From assembly GCA_031761405.1 (NCBI GenBank), contig JASEVX010000013.1, positions 51,895,956-51,959,955 on the forward strand: 64,000 nucleotides of DNA. The letters run 5' to 3'. Source of the DNA: Serripes groenlandicus (lineage: Eukaryota; Mollusca; Bivalvia; Cardiida; Cardiidae). Below, piece after piece: positions 48,655 through 59,883 of the stretch (position 1 is its first letter; each line of letters starts with the position of its first letter). The notes beneath the pieces were generated by a model, which did no database searches, was not told the origin of the DNA, and was given only the letters and a program-made list of their open reading frames with translations. The position numbers and the translations under genes were made by a program.

Positions 48655-49125
48655 GACAAGAGCCCCAAATGTCACAAAATACGCCCGTCCTGGTTTTTTG
48701 AGACCAAGTATAGTGATAATTAGTTGAACGTCAGGCAAATTTAGAGAGCGGACACTGTTAGTACAGTTTTGGCCATTACGAGGGACATAAGTGTGTAGTA
48801 ACTAAGATAACCTGACCAAGATATTCTGCCCATCAACATATTGTCTACATTTGGTGATGATCGGATAAAGGCTTCACAAGTTATTTAGCTGACAAGACCA
48901 ATTTAAGGTAATTTCTACAATTAAAGGCGATAACTCTTGATTGACTACAGCGATATAGTTATCAAACCTGTTCGAGATATTATGCTAATACACATTCTGA
49001 CCAAATTTGGTGATGATTGAACAAAGGCTTCTTAAGTTATTTAGCTGAAAACAAACTGGACGCCGACTGCCAGCCCGCCCGCCGCAGGTAAAACTATAAT
49101 GCGTTCCATTTTTTCAAAACGGGCG
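48655..49125. mobile_element. Composite element, ACAAGAGCCCC family
   Basis: Starts ACAAGAGCCCCAAATGTCAC with TACGCCCG. Contains two diverged internal repeats (CCAAATTTGGTGATGAT, AGGCTTC(A/T)(C/T)AAGTTATTTAG). It ends with GGACGCCGACTGCCAGCCC and AAACGGGCGTATAAAAA, inverted relative to the start. Confidence 0.65.
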
Positions 49126-49210
49126 TATAAAAATGATGGAAATATATAAAGATATATAAGTTCTATATAAGAACCATATCGGAGAAATTTAGAAAATATA
49201 TTGTACTGAC

Positions 49211-49248
49211 CTGCTTCAGTTTGTTTTCTTGGTTTAAGAGGAGGCATT
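49211..49248 (-). CDS. Exon F: basic/proline segment of SR-rich gene
   Basis: A 38-bp exon with acceptor TTTTGTCCAG and donor GTCAGT. One base finishes the codon left by exon E, then MPPLKPRKQTEA, then one base remains for exon G. The short length is unusual, but the phase fits on both sides. Confidence 0.55.
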
Positions 49249-49269
49249 CTGGACAAAAGGTACATATTC

Positions 49270-49651
49270 CTTTTAAAACCTGTTGCTTTGCAAGTGCTTG
49301 AAGTAGGTCATGGTCCGGTCTACTTGTAATACAGTAAGCATTTTGGATAGGAATAATTTGAACAATCTTGGTAGAGAGTCCTCTAAGGAACATTTGTGCC
49401 AAATTATTTTTAAATCAGTCAAGTGCTTTCGGACAAAAGATTTTAAAAATGTTGGTAATTTTCCCCTTTTGAGATGCCAAAGTTCTACATGGAATTCAGT
49501 TCTTTGAACAACTTTGAAAGAGGTCCACCTAAGAAACATTCCAATGAAATTATTTTTAAAGCAGTCCATTGATTTAGGAGAAGTCGTTTGTATGTAAAAG
49601 TGAACAGACAGACAGACGGATGAAAAGACCTCTTGCACAGGTGAGCTAAAA
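49270..49651. mobile_element. Composite-element fragment ending GAGCTAAAA
   Basis: Two diverged repeats with CTCTAAGGAACATTTGTGCC / CACCTAAGAAACATTCCAAT. These are followed by CAGACAGACGGATGAAAAGAC and a CACAGGTGAGCTAAAA terminus. Related to the element at 50585-51866. Confidence 0.65.
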
Positions 49652-49763
49652 AGGGGAAATTGCTCATCTACTTTCGTCTCAATGTTTTCAATAGTTGTCA
49701 TGGCACTTGCCATCACTTTCAAAGCCTTCAGTCTGTTTTCCATATTATCCCCCATTGACTTAC

Positions 49764-49870
49764 CCATCATCTATGGGCTTGGGTTTCTGTATCACGAAAA
49801 CAGTTGGCTGTGCTTGACCCGGCTCCTCTTTAACTACATTCGTTTCCACTGGCTTGGGTGGGACTGGAGA
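49764..49870 (-). CDS. Exon E: Pro/Lys-rich segment of SR-rich gene
   Basis: 107 bp between acceptor GTGTACAG and donor GTAAGTC. It opens in phase 0, as required by exon D, and leaves two bases. The peptide begins SPVPPKPVETNVVKEEPGQ and continues with PTVFVIQKPKPIDD, which is disordered and contains a VKEEP motif that resembles a SUMO-acceptor site. A SINE lies 20 bp upstream of the acceptor. Confidence 0.72.
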
Positions 49871-49889
49871 CTGTACACAATGAAACATT

Positions 49890-50112
49890 GTTTGTTTATA
49901 TGGTGTTTGACGACGCTTTTAACAATTTTTCAGTTATTGTCTTAGGAAAATCACAAGTTACTGGTCCACTTATCCTGACACCAGTGAGTCAGTCGTAATG
50001 CTCATTGCATAACCATGAAGGAAAGCCATTTCTTTATGTTAAAGTCTGTTGTAGACCCGACCAGAGATCGAACTTGCAACATCCTGCACCTAACGCAGAT
50101 GCTCTACCATTA
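49890..50112 (-). mobile_element. tRNA-headed SINE, minus orientation
   Basis: TGGTGTTTGACGACGCTTTT, TACTGGTCCACTTATCCTGA and GACCAGAGATCGAACTTGC match other copies. The tRNA head at 50060-50110 is decayed. Its 3' end sits just upstream of the exon E acceptor. Confidence 0.78.
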
Positions 50113-50229
50113 TAATAATACCAAATGTTTAGAACTCTGTATCAAAATTAAAAGTTCAATAGGTGATCTGCATGTGGTGTTTCAAAAATGCTGCTACAGG
50201 AGATATTGATTGGCTTTAAACGAGCTCTC

Positions 50230-50490
50230 TTAGAAAGTGAGAGAGCCATTTGACCCTGAAATGTGACCTTCACCTAGGAGTAGTGTGCAGCGAGTGAACG
50301 CCAATGCTCGTCTGTTTTTTTCTACGCCGAAAAAGAGCATTAGTGAATTATTATTAAACCTACAGTTATGTGACTTGGTATATACATGCATATTGTTCCT
50401 AGGAACATGTGTACCAAGTTTCATTTCAAAACGGTTTTTGAGTTATGAAGTAAGGTTAAAAGTCTCCGAAAAACAGACGAGCTAACAAGG
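50230..50490. repeat. Dispersed repeat, 'TGTTCCTAGGAACATGTGT' family
   Basis: It matches 59095-59290: GCTCGTCTGTTTTTTT, AATTATTATTAAACC, TATTGTTCCTAGGAACATGT. The end CGAGCTAACAAGG again shows GAGCTAA. Confidence 0.7.
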
Positions 50491-50584
50491 TTTGGACATC
50501 AAGTTTTTATTACATTAATGATCCACAATGCCTAAACATACACACCTTGTCATTATGTATGTCTTCTATCTGCTTTGGAGGTAT

Positions 50585-51866
50585 AACAAGAGGGCCATGA
50601 TGGCCCTTGAATCGCTCACCTGATTTTTTTTTTTTCGCTTTAGCTATATAAGCCTCGCCCCCTGGCAGCCATAGTTTCCGACCAATCAACTTGGCTTGGA
50701 GGAATCTGATAGAGGGTCACCCTAGGCACTTTTCTACAAAATTATTTGAAAATCGGCCAGATATTTTTGGAGGAGAAGATTTTTTAAGTTTTCACTATAG
50801 CCATATAATGCAAAATAGCCCTGCCTACTGGCAGCCATGTTTTTTGACCAATCAACATGGCTTGAAGGAATCTGAAAGTGGGTCATCCAAGGAACATTTC
50901 TACAAAATTATTTGAAAATCGGGCCGACACTTTTGGAGAAGAAGATTTTTTAAGTTTGCACTATAGCCATATAAGGCAAAATAGCCCCCCCCCCTGGCGG
51001 CCATGTTTTTCGACCAATCAACATGGCTTGAAGGAATCTGATAGAGGGTCACCCAAGGAACATTTCTACAAAATTATTTGAAAATCGGCCTGACACTTAT
51101 GGAGGAGAAGATATTTTAAGTTTGCATTATAGCCATAAAAGGCAAAATAGCCCCGCCCCCTGGCGGCCATGTTTTTTGACCAATCAACATGGCTTGAAGG
51201 AATCTGATAGAGGATCACCCAAGGAACATTTCTACAAAATTATTTGAAAATCGGCCTGACACTTTTGGAGGAGAAGATTTTTTAAGTTTGCACCATAGTC
51301 ATATAAGGCAAAATAGCCCCGCCCCCCCCCCCTGGCGGCCATGTTTTTCGACCAATCAACATGGCTTGAAGGAATCTGATAGAGGGTCACCCAAGGAACA
51401 TTTCTACAAAATTATTTGAAAATCGGCCTTACACTTTCGGAGGAGAAGATTTTTTAAGTTTTCACTATAGCCATATAAGGCAAAATAGCCCGCCCCCCCC
51501 CCCCCCCCCCCCCCCCTGGCGGCCATGTTTATCGGCCAATCAACACGGCTTGAAGGAATCTGATAGAGGGTCATCCAAGGAACATTTCTACAAAATTATT
51601 TGAAAATCTGCCAACCAATTTGGGAGAAGAAGAATTTTGAAGTTTTTTCGGTTTCGTTGCCATGGAAACCAGAATTTTGCATGGATCCCAAAAATTTGAA
51701 GGAATTCTGGTGAGGTCATTGAGAGGATGCTTTCTGTGAAGTTTCATCCCAATTGACCCACTGGTTACTGAGGAGAAGAAGTTGACGCACGACGGACGAC
51801 GGACGACGGACGCCGGACAAAAGGCGATCACAATAACTCACCTTGAGCAAAGCTCAGGTGAGCTAA
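50585..51866. mobile_element. Composite element with about 178-bp tandem core
   Basis: 5' end AACAAGAG, GGGCCATGATGGCCC hairpin and GCTCACCTGA. Then about five and a half core units (ACTATAGCCATATAAGGCAA, GGCGGCCATGTTTTTCGACC, ATGGCTTGAAGGAATCTGAT, AAATTATTTGAAAATCGGCC). Then a GACGGACGACGGACG microsatellite, and at the 3' end CTCACCTTGAGC / GCTCAGGTGAG followed by CTAA. C-tracts vary in each unit and reach 24 C at 51493-51516. Confidence 0.88.
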
Positions 51867-51916
51867 AAATGCATGTCACAAAGGATTTGTTTATTTTTAT
51901 ATATTGCAGCTTTACT

Positions 51917-52105
51917 CCCTTTACCATGATAGTTTGTTATATCATGGCGACAGAACACTTATTCATGATGCCTGTGTCAAAATTCAGTACTAGACTAGGA
52001 ATGTCCCTTGTCCAAGGGAACATCACCATGACCACCACAAACATGATTCGAACCCTGGAAGTTAAGTCCAAAATCCCTAATTCTAACCATTCGGCATCCA
52101 GTCTC
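51917..52105 (-). mobile_element. tRNA-headed SINE, minus orientation
   Basis: GTTATATCATGGCGACAGAA and AGTACTAGACTAGGAATG match the 28150-28386 body. The head is recognisable as GATTCGAACCCTGG, with TTCTAACCATTCGGCATCC. Confidence 0.8.
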
Positions 52106-52870
52106 ACAAAGAAAACACTGTTTGTTCAATGCTTACGGTTATTATGACCAATGTGTATGAATAAATATATGAATTGGGGTTCGTGGTTTCTCTGTTTTGG
52201 TATCTCTTGCATGAATATGATACTAGTGCTGGAAGAGCTAGACTTCAGATATTTGTCAGAAGAAACATCAAAGGCTACATGGAATATATGCCAACAATGC
52301 AGGTTTGATTAAGTATTCACTTCATGAAGAAGAAACGAGAGACCTTATCCAATGATGCAGCTCATATATGAACCCTTTCCCACATTATTGCATAAAATCT
52401 ATGTTTTACGCCCGCTTAAGGGATACAGAAACATTGCAAAAAACGGGCGTAAACGGCGAGAAAACGTGTATAAACAAAGCGATTCTCGCGCGTACGTGCC
52501 GTTTCAGACCGGTTAGATGTTTTACATATGCATTACCCGGGCACCGTTAGTAAACAAAACATGGACGCTCCATCTCCCCTAGAATAGGAGCAATTGTTGG
52601 GTTAACAATAACATCAGCTTCTTTAACTCGATAATCGGTAACATGCAATAGACTCACAGTTAAAGAGCATAACATAATCCAAAAACATTCGAGTCAGTGA
52701 TGGCAACCTTGATGTAGGACCGGTTCGTGGATATATAAAACATAACTTGTTTATGTTATGACGTCACATGTGTCAATCCTTATCGCGTGATGTTCATCGG
52801 CGGTTATCGTACAACTGAACGTTACAGCGGACTATATGTTTGATGTTTGCTCTTATTTTATGCAATAATA
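52106..52870. other. No gene supported
   Basis: Contains an inverted pair TTTACGCCCG / CGGGCGTAAA at about 52405-52456 and a TGACGTCA at 52759-52766; otherwise nothing recognised. Confidence 0.45.
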
Positions 52871-52875
52871 GCGAA

Positions 52876-53006
52876 AATACACATTTTCTCGGGCGTGAAC
52901 ATCTGCGGAGGCCCTTAAAATGTGTTTATGCCCTCGTGCTTCGCACTCGGGCGTAAACACATTTTGCGGGCGTCCGCAGATGTTCACGCCCTCGAAAATG
53001 TGTATT
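52876..53006. repeat. Large near-perfect palindrome (fold-back element)
   Basis: Left arm AATACACATTTTC, CGGGCGTGAACATCTGCGG and AAAATGTGTTTATGCCC; right arm GGGCGTAAACACATTTT, CCGCAGATGTTCACGCCC and GAAAATGTGTATT. The loop is about 15 nt containing GCTTCGC. Stem of about 57 bp with a few bulges. A minus-strand frame of 69 codons crosses it but is a by-product. Confidence 0.85.
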
Positions 53007-53099
53007 ATCCCTATATACATACCCTTTATGACGCCTTGACACCAGTCCACATTTAAAAACATAGTTGTAAAAGAAGATGTTGCTCACAATTGCTCAACT

Positions 53100-53178
53100 C
53101 TATTTAATAATAAAACTCTCATTTATGATGTTTTCAAACTCGTCAGCTGCAGATTTGTTGTATGTGGAATAGGGTTAA
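53100..53178. mobile_element. Half copy of TTAACCCTTTCC element (M8)
   Basis: TTTTCAAACTCGTCAGCTGC ... GTATGTGGAATAGGGTTAA keeps only one arm of the family. Confidence 0.5.
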
Positions 53179-53465
53179 TAGTCAAGTGTAAAAACATTTC
53201 TTAAAAAAAAAATGTTCTTACGTTATATATTTAAGCATTTAATATATTTTTGATAGTCAAATTTACTACGTCATCACGGTAAACCGGAAGTCAGTATATT
53301 TTCAGTTTTTGCACTCAGCAATTTCCGTGAAAGCGTAAATTTACTACACAAAACTGATTTATTTTCATACATAAAAACATAGTAGTCAAGTGTAAAAACA
53401 TTTCTTAAAAAAAAATTGTTCTTACGTTATATATTTAAGCATTATATTTTTGATAGTCAAATTTT
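53177..53465. repeat. 85-bp direct repeat, two copies
   Basis: The block TAGTCAAGTGTAAAAACATT ... TTTTTGATAGTCAAATTT is at 53177-53262 and again at about 53382-53465, with a 9-bp indel. Confidence 0.85.
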
Positions 53466-53546
53466 ATGTTTTGACTCTTTAATAGTCAAGTGTTTAGCTA
53501 TAACTGTTCTACAGAGGTTTCAGATTTATTGTATGTCGGATAGGGC

Positions 53547-53776
53547 TTAACCCTTTCCCACATATAAAAAATCTGCAGCAGACGACTTTGAAAACATCCA
53601 GGCAAAAGCACAGAAAATCCCTTTCAATGTAAGAACAATAATTGAATAGAGCTGAAAACATGGTGACAAAAGGTGAAATTGCTCTATATGAGCAATTTCT
53701 TCTTTTATTGCTATGTTTTCAAAAGGCCGTCTGCTGCAGAGGCATCAGAAAGCGTCTATATGAGGGAAATGGGTAA
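53547..53776. mobile_element. TTAACCCTTTCC-family miniature element (M4)
   Basis: TTAACCCTTTCCCACATAT, CTGCAGCAGACGACTTTGAA ... TTTTCAAAAGGCCGTCTGCT, GAGGGAAATGGG. The right TTAA is degraded. It ends about 11 bp from the donor of exon D. Confidence 0.82.
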
Positions 53777-53787
53777 ACAATTCTTAC

Positions 53788-53876
53788 AGGTTCCCCGGGC
53801 TGGTTGAGAATATCATCATCCGAGTCATCCGACCAATCACTGAAGTTCTGCTCTATAATGTCCAGATTAGCTCCAT
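53788..53876 (-). CDS. Exon D: acidic segment of SR-rich gene
   Basis: 89 bp between acceptor GTATTTCACAG and donor GTAAGAA. Two bases finish the Asp codon begun in exon C, then GANLDIIEQNFSDWSDDSDD and DILNQPGEP, ending in phase 0. Strongly acidic with casein-kinase-like Ser-Asp runs. No domain recognised. Confidence 0.75.
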
Positions 53877-53915
53877 CTGTGAAATACACAATGTGAAAAA
53901 TTTGAGTAACACTCT

Positions 53916-54296
53916 CACTATAGCCATATAAGGCAAAATAGCCCCGCCCCATGGCGGCTATGTTTTTCGACCAATCAACATGGCTTGAAGGAAACTGATA
54001 GAGGGTCATCAAAGGAACATTTCTACAAAATTATTTGAAAATCTGCAAACCAGTTTGGGAGAAGAATTTTAAAAATGTTTTTGCATGGTTGCCCTGGAAA
54101 CCAGAATTCTGCATGGACCCAAACAATTTAAGGAATTCTGGTGAGGTCATTGAGAGGATGCTTTCTGTGAAGTTGCATCCACATTGACCAACTGGTAACT
54201 GAGGAGAAGATGTTGACGGACGAGGCACGACGCACGCTGGACAAAAGGCGGTCACAATAACTCACCTTGAGCACTTCGAGCTCAGGTGAGCTAAAA
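53916..54296. mobile_element. Short composite element, same family as 50585-51866
   Basis: One core unit (ACTATAGCCATATAAGGCAA, GGCGGCTATGTTTTTCGACC), the ACCAGAATTCTGCATGGACC segment, GGACGAGGCACGACGCACG and a CTCAGGTGAGCTAAAA end. The 5' hairpin is missing. Confidence 0.8.
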
Positions 54297-54404
54297 CAAT
54301 AAAAGGAATTAAACTTGACCTGCCCTCCGCTTTGCCCCAAAAAAACACCCATATCCCCTAATAATGGCCCTCAGGAGAATTGACTCTGTGAGTACCCACA
54401 TTGA

Positions 54405-54673
54405 TTAATTTGGGTTTAACAACGTTTTCAACAATTTTTCAATCATATTATTCAAACGGCCAAATCACCTACTCATGTGTTTCATGGCTTTCCTATACCA
54501 GTTTTCCACACACCGGTCTTTTCAAGCAACTGGCTTTTTTCATCATAGACTGTTAGACCATTACCCTTGTAACAGTGACTTTTGTCAAACGTCGGAAAAA
54601 AAGTTAGCCGAGCTGTGGTTCCAATTCACAATCCCTGGATTGACGGCCAACATCGCTACCGACTGAGCTACCC
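54405..54673 (-). mobile_element. tRNA-headed SINE, minus orientation
   Basis: The minus strand starts GTGGGTAGCTCAGTCGGTAG, a well-kept tRNA-like box A, with a decayed box B (TGAATTGGAACCACAGC). The body has the TTGAAAACGTTGTTAAACCC 3' motif. Confidence 0.7.
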
Positions 54674-54864
54674 ACAGAATAGGATTTGGCATTAGAAGAA
54701 CTGTTTAAGAACATGAAATTGTAACCTATCTGCAGCTCTTAATCAATACCAAATGCATGCTTTAACTAGTTTACTACAAGAACAACTTTCGTCCTGTCCC
54801 CAAAAACACCTCTGCAAAATAACACTTGAGCAAATATTTAGAGAAAAAGAGAAATTTCAACATA

Positions 54865-54921
54865 CCTTCTTTGTCTGAGCCTACTGTATCTTTTATTACA
54901 TAGCCAGTCAGCTGATTTTCA
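54865..54921 (-). CDS. Exon C of SR-rich gene
   Basis: 57 bp, acceptor GTTTCAG, donor GTATGT. Two bases complete a Gly codon from exon B, then ENQLTGYVIKDTVGSDKE, then one base passes to exon D. The other two frames have stops, so the phase is forced. No domain recognised. Confidence 0.72.
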
Positions 54922-55544
54922 CCTGAAACAAACAGAGGTCATACCAATTCAATATTTATAAATATAAATCATATTTCAAGTGATATACAAAATAGAACAT
55001 GTGAATGAAGAAAGTGTTAAGGTTGAGCAATTTCTCCTTTACTAACTATTTTCACTCTGCTATAAAGATGTTATAATTTTTCCCCACTCTGCGGATGTCT
55101 TAACAAATTTCACATCAGGTTCATAAATTGCCCAGAATGTGAAACTGTGTCTTCTGCTCTTAAAGGTGGATTCCTTACCGAAGTCCCTAAGATACTTAAG
55201 ACAAAAGAGCCATAATATGGTGTCCGGGATTTTGTGTTACATCACAGAGTCATTATTTATTCTCCTTTATTTGAAGAACTATGTGTTTTATAGTTTATCA
55301 GCATGTCACAAACTGTTAGAAACTACTAAATCTATTAAATAATATGCTATTGATTTCTGAAAGAACTGATAAACTCCTTTAATTAATACTTTTCTTGAGC
55401 ATTTTCGCCGTGTCCTTCCCGACAAAGGCATGGGAGGACTTTTTGAAAACCAAAACAAACTGTTTTTCTTTATATTTAAAGTTTGGAAACTAATATTGTG
55501 AAATAATAATTTAAAAAGAAATACTGTGAGCAAAGCTCACTAAA

Positions 55545-56708
55545 GAATACCCCCCGCTCCCCTCCCAAAGCATCGGATACATTGGTAAAGTTTCTACTTT
55601 GCTTATCTTCCCTTGGAAGAATCTGAGGAGAAAAATCTTCCTTCATGCATATCTACATATAATGTGTAGCCTTCATATACAGTTTGACTCAGTAGTGCTT
55701 ACAAGAAATGTGGAGGTATGTGCACAGGAGTCCCTCGCAGGTAACCTCTAAGTTGAATTATCTGCCCTTGGAAGAATCCGAGGCGTATGATCTTCCTTCA
55801 TGCATATCTACATATGATGTGTAACCTTCATGTAAAGTTTGAACCAAATCCATTGAGCCGTTTAGGAGGAGTAGTGCTTACAAGAAATGTGGAGGTATGT
55901 GCACAGGAGTCCCTCGCAGGTAACCTCTAAGTTGAATTATCTGCCCTTGGAAGAATCCGATACATATGATCTTCCTTCATGCATATCTACATATGATGTG
56001 TAACCTTCATGTAAAGTTTGACCCAAATCCATTGAGCCGTTTAGGAGGAGTAGTGCTTACAAGAAATGTGGAGGTATGTGCACAGGAGTCCCTCGCAGAT
56101 AACCTCTAAGTTAAATTATCTCCCCTTGGAAGAGTCCGAGGCGTGTGATCTTCCTTCATGCATATCTACATATGATGTGTAACCTTCATGTAAAGTTTGA
56201 ACCAAATCCATTGAGCCGTTTAGGAGGAGTAGTGCTTACAAGAAATGTGGAGGTATGTGCACAGGAGTCCCTCGCAGATAACCTCTAAGTTGAATTATCT
56301 TCCCTTGGAAGAGTCTGAGGCGTATGATCTTCCTTCATGCATATCTACATATGATGTGTAACCTTCATGTAAAATTTGAACCAAATCCATTGAGCCGTTT
56401 AGGAGGAGTAGTGCTTACAAGAAATGTGGAGGTATGTGCACAGGAGTCCCTCGCAGATAACCTCTAAGTTAAATTATCTCCCCTTGGAAGAGTCCGAGGC
56501 GTGTGATCTTCCTTCATGCATATCTACATATGATGTGTAACCTTCATGTAAAGTTTGAACCAAATCCATTGAGCCGTTTAGGAGGAGTAGTGCTTACAAG
56601 AAATGTGGACATACGGACAGACAGACAGACGGACAGACGGACAGACGGACGGACAGACAGGGTGATTCCTATATACCCCCCCAAACTTTGTTTGCCGGGG
56701 GGTATAAT
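55545..56708. mobile_element. Composite element with about 180-bp tandem core and ATACCCCCC ends
   Basis: Starts GAATACCCCCCGCTCCCC. Then six core units (GATCTTCCTTCATGCATATC, TACATATGATGTGTAACCTT, ATCCATTGAGCCGTTTAGGA, GGAGTAGTGCTTACAAGAAA, GTGCACAGGAGTCCCTCGC). Then a GACAGACAGACGGACAGACG microsatellite, and it ends TATACCCCCCCAAACTTTG / CCGGGGGGTATAATA. The ends are inverted. Confidence 0.88.
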
Positions 56709-57600
56709 AAAAAAAAAAAGTTCAAAAATACAAGAAATTTAAAAAAAAAAATTGAGCTGAACACAAAGTTCCAAAATTCAAGAAAAAAAATAAAAAATAA
56801 AAAAATAATGCTCAAAGTTCAAAAATACAAAAAAATGAAATTAATCCAACAAAATATGAAGAAGCTATGCCCAATTTTCAAAATCCAGCAAAAAACAAAT
56901 GTTTTACCCCAAAAAATATGAAAGCCCTAGAACCAGTACTTATTGAGAAAAAAAAATAATCGAAACTTTAACGTTGAGCTAAACGCAAAATTGAAAAATA
57001 CAAGAAAAGAAAAAGAAAAAAATCCAAATGTTTGAAAAAAATCCATTCCGGAGTTATGGGACTTGACATACAAGGTCCCCTAATGACCCTGAATAAGTGT
57101 GTAAAGTTTCAAAGCAACAGCATACACAGTGTCTGAGAAAAGGCCTTGCACGCAAAGGTTTGACCAAATTTCTAAGTCCAAAAAGGGGCACAATTCAGTC
57201 AAAATCCATTCCAGAGTTATGGGACTTGACATACAAGGTCCCCTAATGATCCTGAATAAATGTGTGAAGTTTCAAAGCAACAGCATACACAGTGTCTGAG
57301 AAAAGGCCTTGCACGCAAAGGTTTGAACAAAATTCTAAGTCGAAAAAGGGGCACAATTCAGTCAAAATCCATTCCAGAGTTATGGGACTTGACATACAAG
57401 GTCCCCTAATGATCCTGAATAAGTGTGTGAAGTTTCAAAGCAACAGCATACACAGTGTCTGAGAAAAGGCCTTGCACGCAAAGGTTTGACCAAGCTGGCA
57501 ACGCGGACGCCAACGCCAACACCAACGCCAACGCCAATGCCAACGCCAACGCCAACGTGATAACATAAGCTCCCCTATTTCTTCGAATAGGCGAGCTAAA
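56709..57600. mobile_element. Composite element with about 177-bp tandem core, GAGCTAAA end
   Basis: An A-rich beginning is followed by three core units (CCATTCCAGAGTTATGGGAC, TTGACATACAAGGTCCCCTA, GTTTCAAAGCAACAGCATAC, GAAAAGGCCTTGCACGCAAA). Then a (GCCAAC)n microsatellite and the hairpin CCCTATTTCTTCGAATAGG followed by CGAGCTAA. Confidence 0.85.
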
Positions 57601-57639
57601 AATTACTTTATATAACTTTAAGATTTAATAGAGCGACGT

Positions 57640-58420
57640 AAATACGATTTTGATTTGAATATAAAATCCTGGACATCGGCGTAACGAATGTGTCCACCCA
57701 GTTACATCACGTCTAAATAGCATCAAAACTCGAAACCTGGACCGATAACCATATTTTCATTGCATACAAATCACGTGATCACTTACATTCTTTGTTAATG
57801 TCGTAAACATGTTGTTCTGGGACAGATATCTTTTATTTGACAGGGAGTCAAAATATTGTTTATCAAAATGGTGTCTTTTTTTGTTACGCCCTATTATTTT
57901 GTTATAATTAAAAAATGCTTCGTCAATCACCTAGGAGGAAACTAAATTTTGGCTGTTCTATTTACGACATTAAACATCGCAACAATTTACGACAGTTATA
58001 GACGTTTTACGACAAGAGTGTTTTAAAATGGCGGCTCGAAAATGACAGTCAGACTTCTGAAATTTTGTTACGCCGGCACCAAGCCGATTGAGGTCATCAA
58101 TGGTTGCTTATAATGTATCGCAATGCGTAGTAACTTCCTATTTCGTTATTTAAATTGTCCAGAGATGTTTGCGAACCTATTTAATTCACTACGAAGAACT
58201 TGTTATTATTTTTGACTGGGGGAAAAAAATCACGAATTTTGTCTCTTTTGCCTTGTAACGTTGACTGTCCTGGAAAGCATATTCTACCTCCATAAGCATT
58301 GTGCTTACATAATAAATACATATTTGCATGATAAGTATATTTTAATTTAACTGGAGAATTATTTATACTGAAAATGTTTATGCTATTATATTACACACTT
58401 ATATGAAGTGCACAATTGGT
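57640..58420. other. Non-coding stretch with GTGTCC..GTTACATCAC word
   Basis: No gene recognised. TGTCCACCCAGTTACATCAC at 57691-57710 resembles, in inverted form, GTGATGTAACTC...GGACACC at 58990-59010, so this may be the left edge of an approximately 1.3-kb element. Confidence 0.35.
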
Positions 58421-58915
58421 GTCCAGTTACATCATTTTGTGTCCTGTTACACACCAGTTTGTGTCCTGTTACATCATTTTGTGTCCTGTTACACCATTCT
58501 TTATCTAGTTGTAATTATTTCACTAAATAAACCATTTATTTATTGAAATAATTCCAAATAAAGATGGTGAAAATGTAAATTAGATCTAAAAATAATTAAC
58601 TAGGCATACTCTTCATAAAATTGATTTATTACAATGGTGTCCTGTGTTACTAACAATACAATTGAATTAGTGTCCAGTTACATCATTTTGTGTCCTGTTA
58701 CACACCAGTTTGTGTCCTGTTACATCGTGTTGTGTCCTGTTACACCATTCTTTATCTAGTTGTATTCTATTAATTGTTTCACTAAATAAACCATTTATTT
58801 ATTGAAATAATTCCAAATAAAGATGGTGAAAATGTAAATTAGATCTAAACAAAATTAACTAGGCATACTCTTCATAAAATTGATTTATTACATGGTGTCC
58901 TGTGTTACTAACAAA
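58420..58915. repeat. 245-bp tandem duplication containing TGTCCTGTTACA words
   Basis: Two nearly identical blocks (about 58420-58661 and 58670-58911), each opening with four TGTCC(A/T)GTTACA words and continuing AAATAAACCATTTATTTATT and ATTAACTAGGCATACTC. Confidence 0.9.
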
Positions 58916-59094
58916 TTGTTCTAAACATATATAGCATTTAATTTGACAAAAGTCAAATATTACAAAAGAGGACACCACAGTGTTTGTGATGTAACTCAAA
59001 ATCCGGACACCATATTATGGCTCAAAACCTTGTCAGCTATGCCTTATATTTAACCTATGTTTATCATGTTAACATTTCTTGACCCATCTGCTGC

Positions 59095-59510
59095 AGACAA
59101 CTTTCGAAAAAGTCAACACTCGTCTGTTTTTTTAAGTTGAAAAAGGGGCTTTACTAAATAATTATTAAACCAGAGTAATGTGAATTGGTATAGACATGAG
59201 TATTGTTCCTAGGAACATGTGTTGATAACGTTCCAGTTGAATATGTTGTACTTCTTTTGAGTTATGGGCAAGGTTAAACTTTTTGTATAATTAAATTTCT
59301 AAGTCCAAAAAGGGACATAACTGAATAGTTATTAAGCCAGAGTTATGTGACTTGGTATCAGCGTCATGTGCGTTGTTTCTATAAACATGTGTACCAAGTT
59401 TCATTAGAATATGCGTAACCATTTTTTAGTTATGAGGTAAGGTTAAAATTTGGTAACAACGACACCAAAGGTATCACAATAGCTCGACTTTCTGAAGTTA
59501 CAATTTTTCC
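59095..59510. repeat. Dispersed repeat, 'TGTTCCTAGGAACATGTGT' family, two units
   Basis: Matches 50300-50470. Two internal units share AATTATTAAACCAGAGT / AGTTATTAAGCCAGAGT and AACATGTGT. It ends near ATCACAATAGCTCGAC. Confidence 0.7.
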
Positions 59511-59693
59511 TTAAGCATTCTAAAAAACATTATCCCTAAAATAATTCATCAGGGTTTGTATTCACCAACCATTCTTAGTTCATTATAGTTGTAAATTCGA
59601 AGAAAATTCAAAATTTCAAAGTACCGTAACACAATTTGTGATTCACTATACCATAATAGTTTAGCCAATCAAAAAATGTTGTTACTTTCAGAA

Positions 59694-59818
59694 TTAACAC
59701 TTTCCCCCTTGCAGACACATTTTGATGTTTGTTCTTTCATTCAAAGGGTTTCCTTGTTATTTGCCTAGATGCTATCACAGTCGTCTGCTGCAGATTTGCT
59801 GTATGTGGGAAAGGATAA
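59694..59818. mobile_element. TTAACCCTTTCC-family element with internal deletion (M6)
   Basis: TTAACACTTTCCCCCTTGC at the left, CAGTCGTCTGCTGCAGATTT and GTGGGAAAGGATAA at the right. Lies about 65 bp downstream of the exon B donor. Confidence 0.55.
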
Positions 59819-59883
59819 AGATTAGATTGCATGTTAGGAATGACTGGTGAATAGATGCCCAGGTAAACCATTTCAGAACTTAC

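Noticed and set aside
52853..53062. 69-codon minus-strand frame
   Set aside because: Reads through a palindrome; the repeated peptide is a by-product of the inverted arms.
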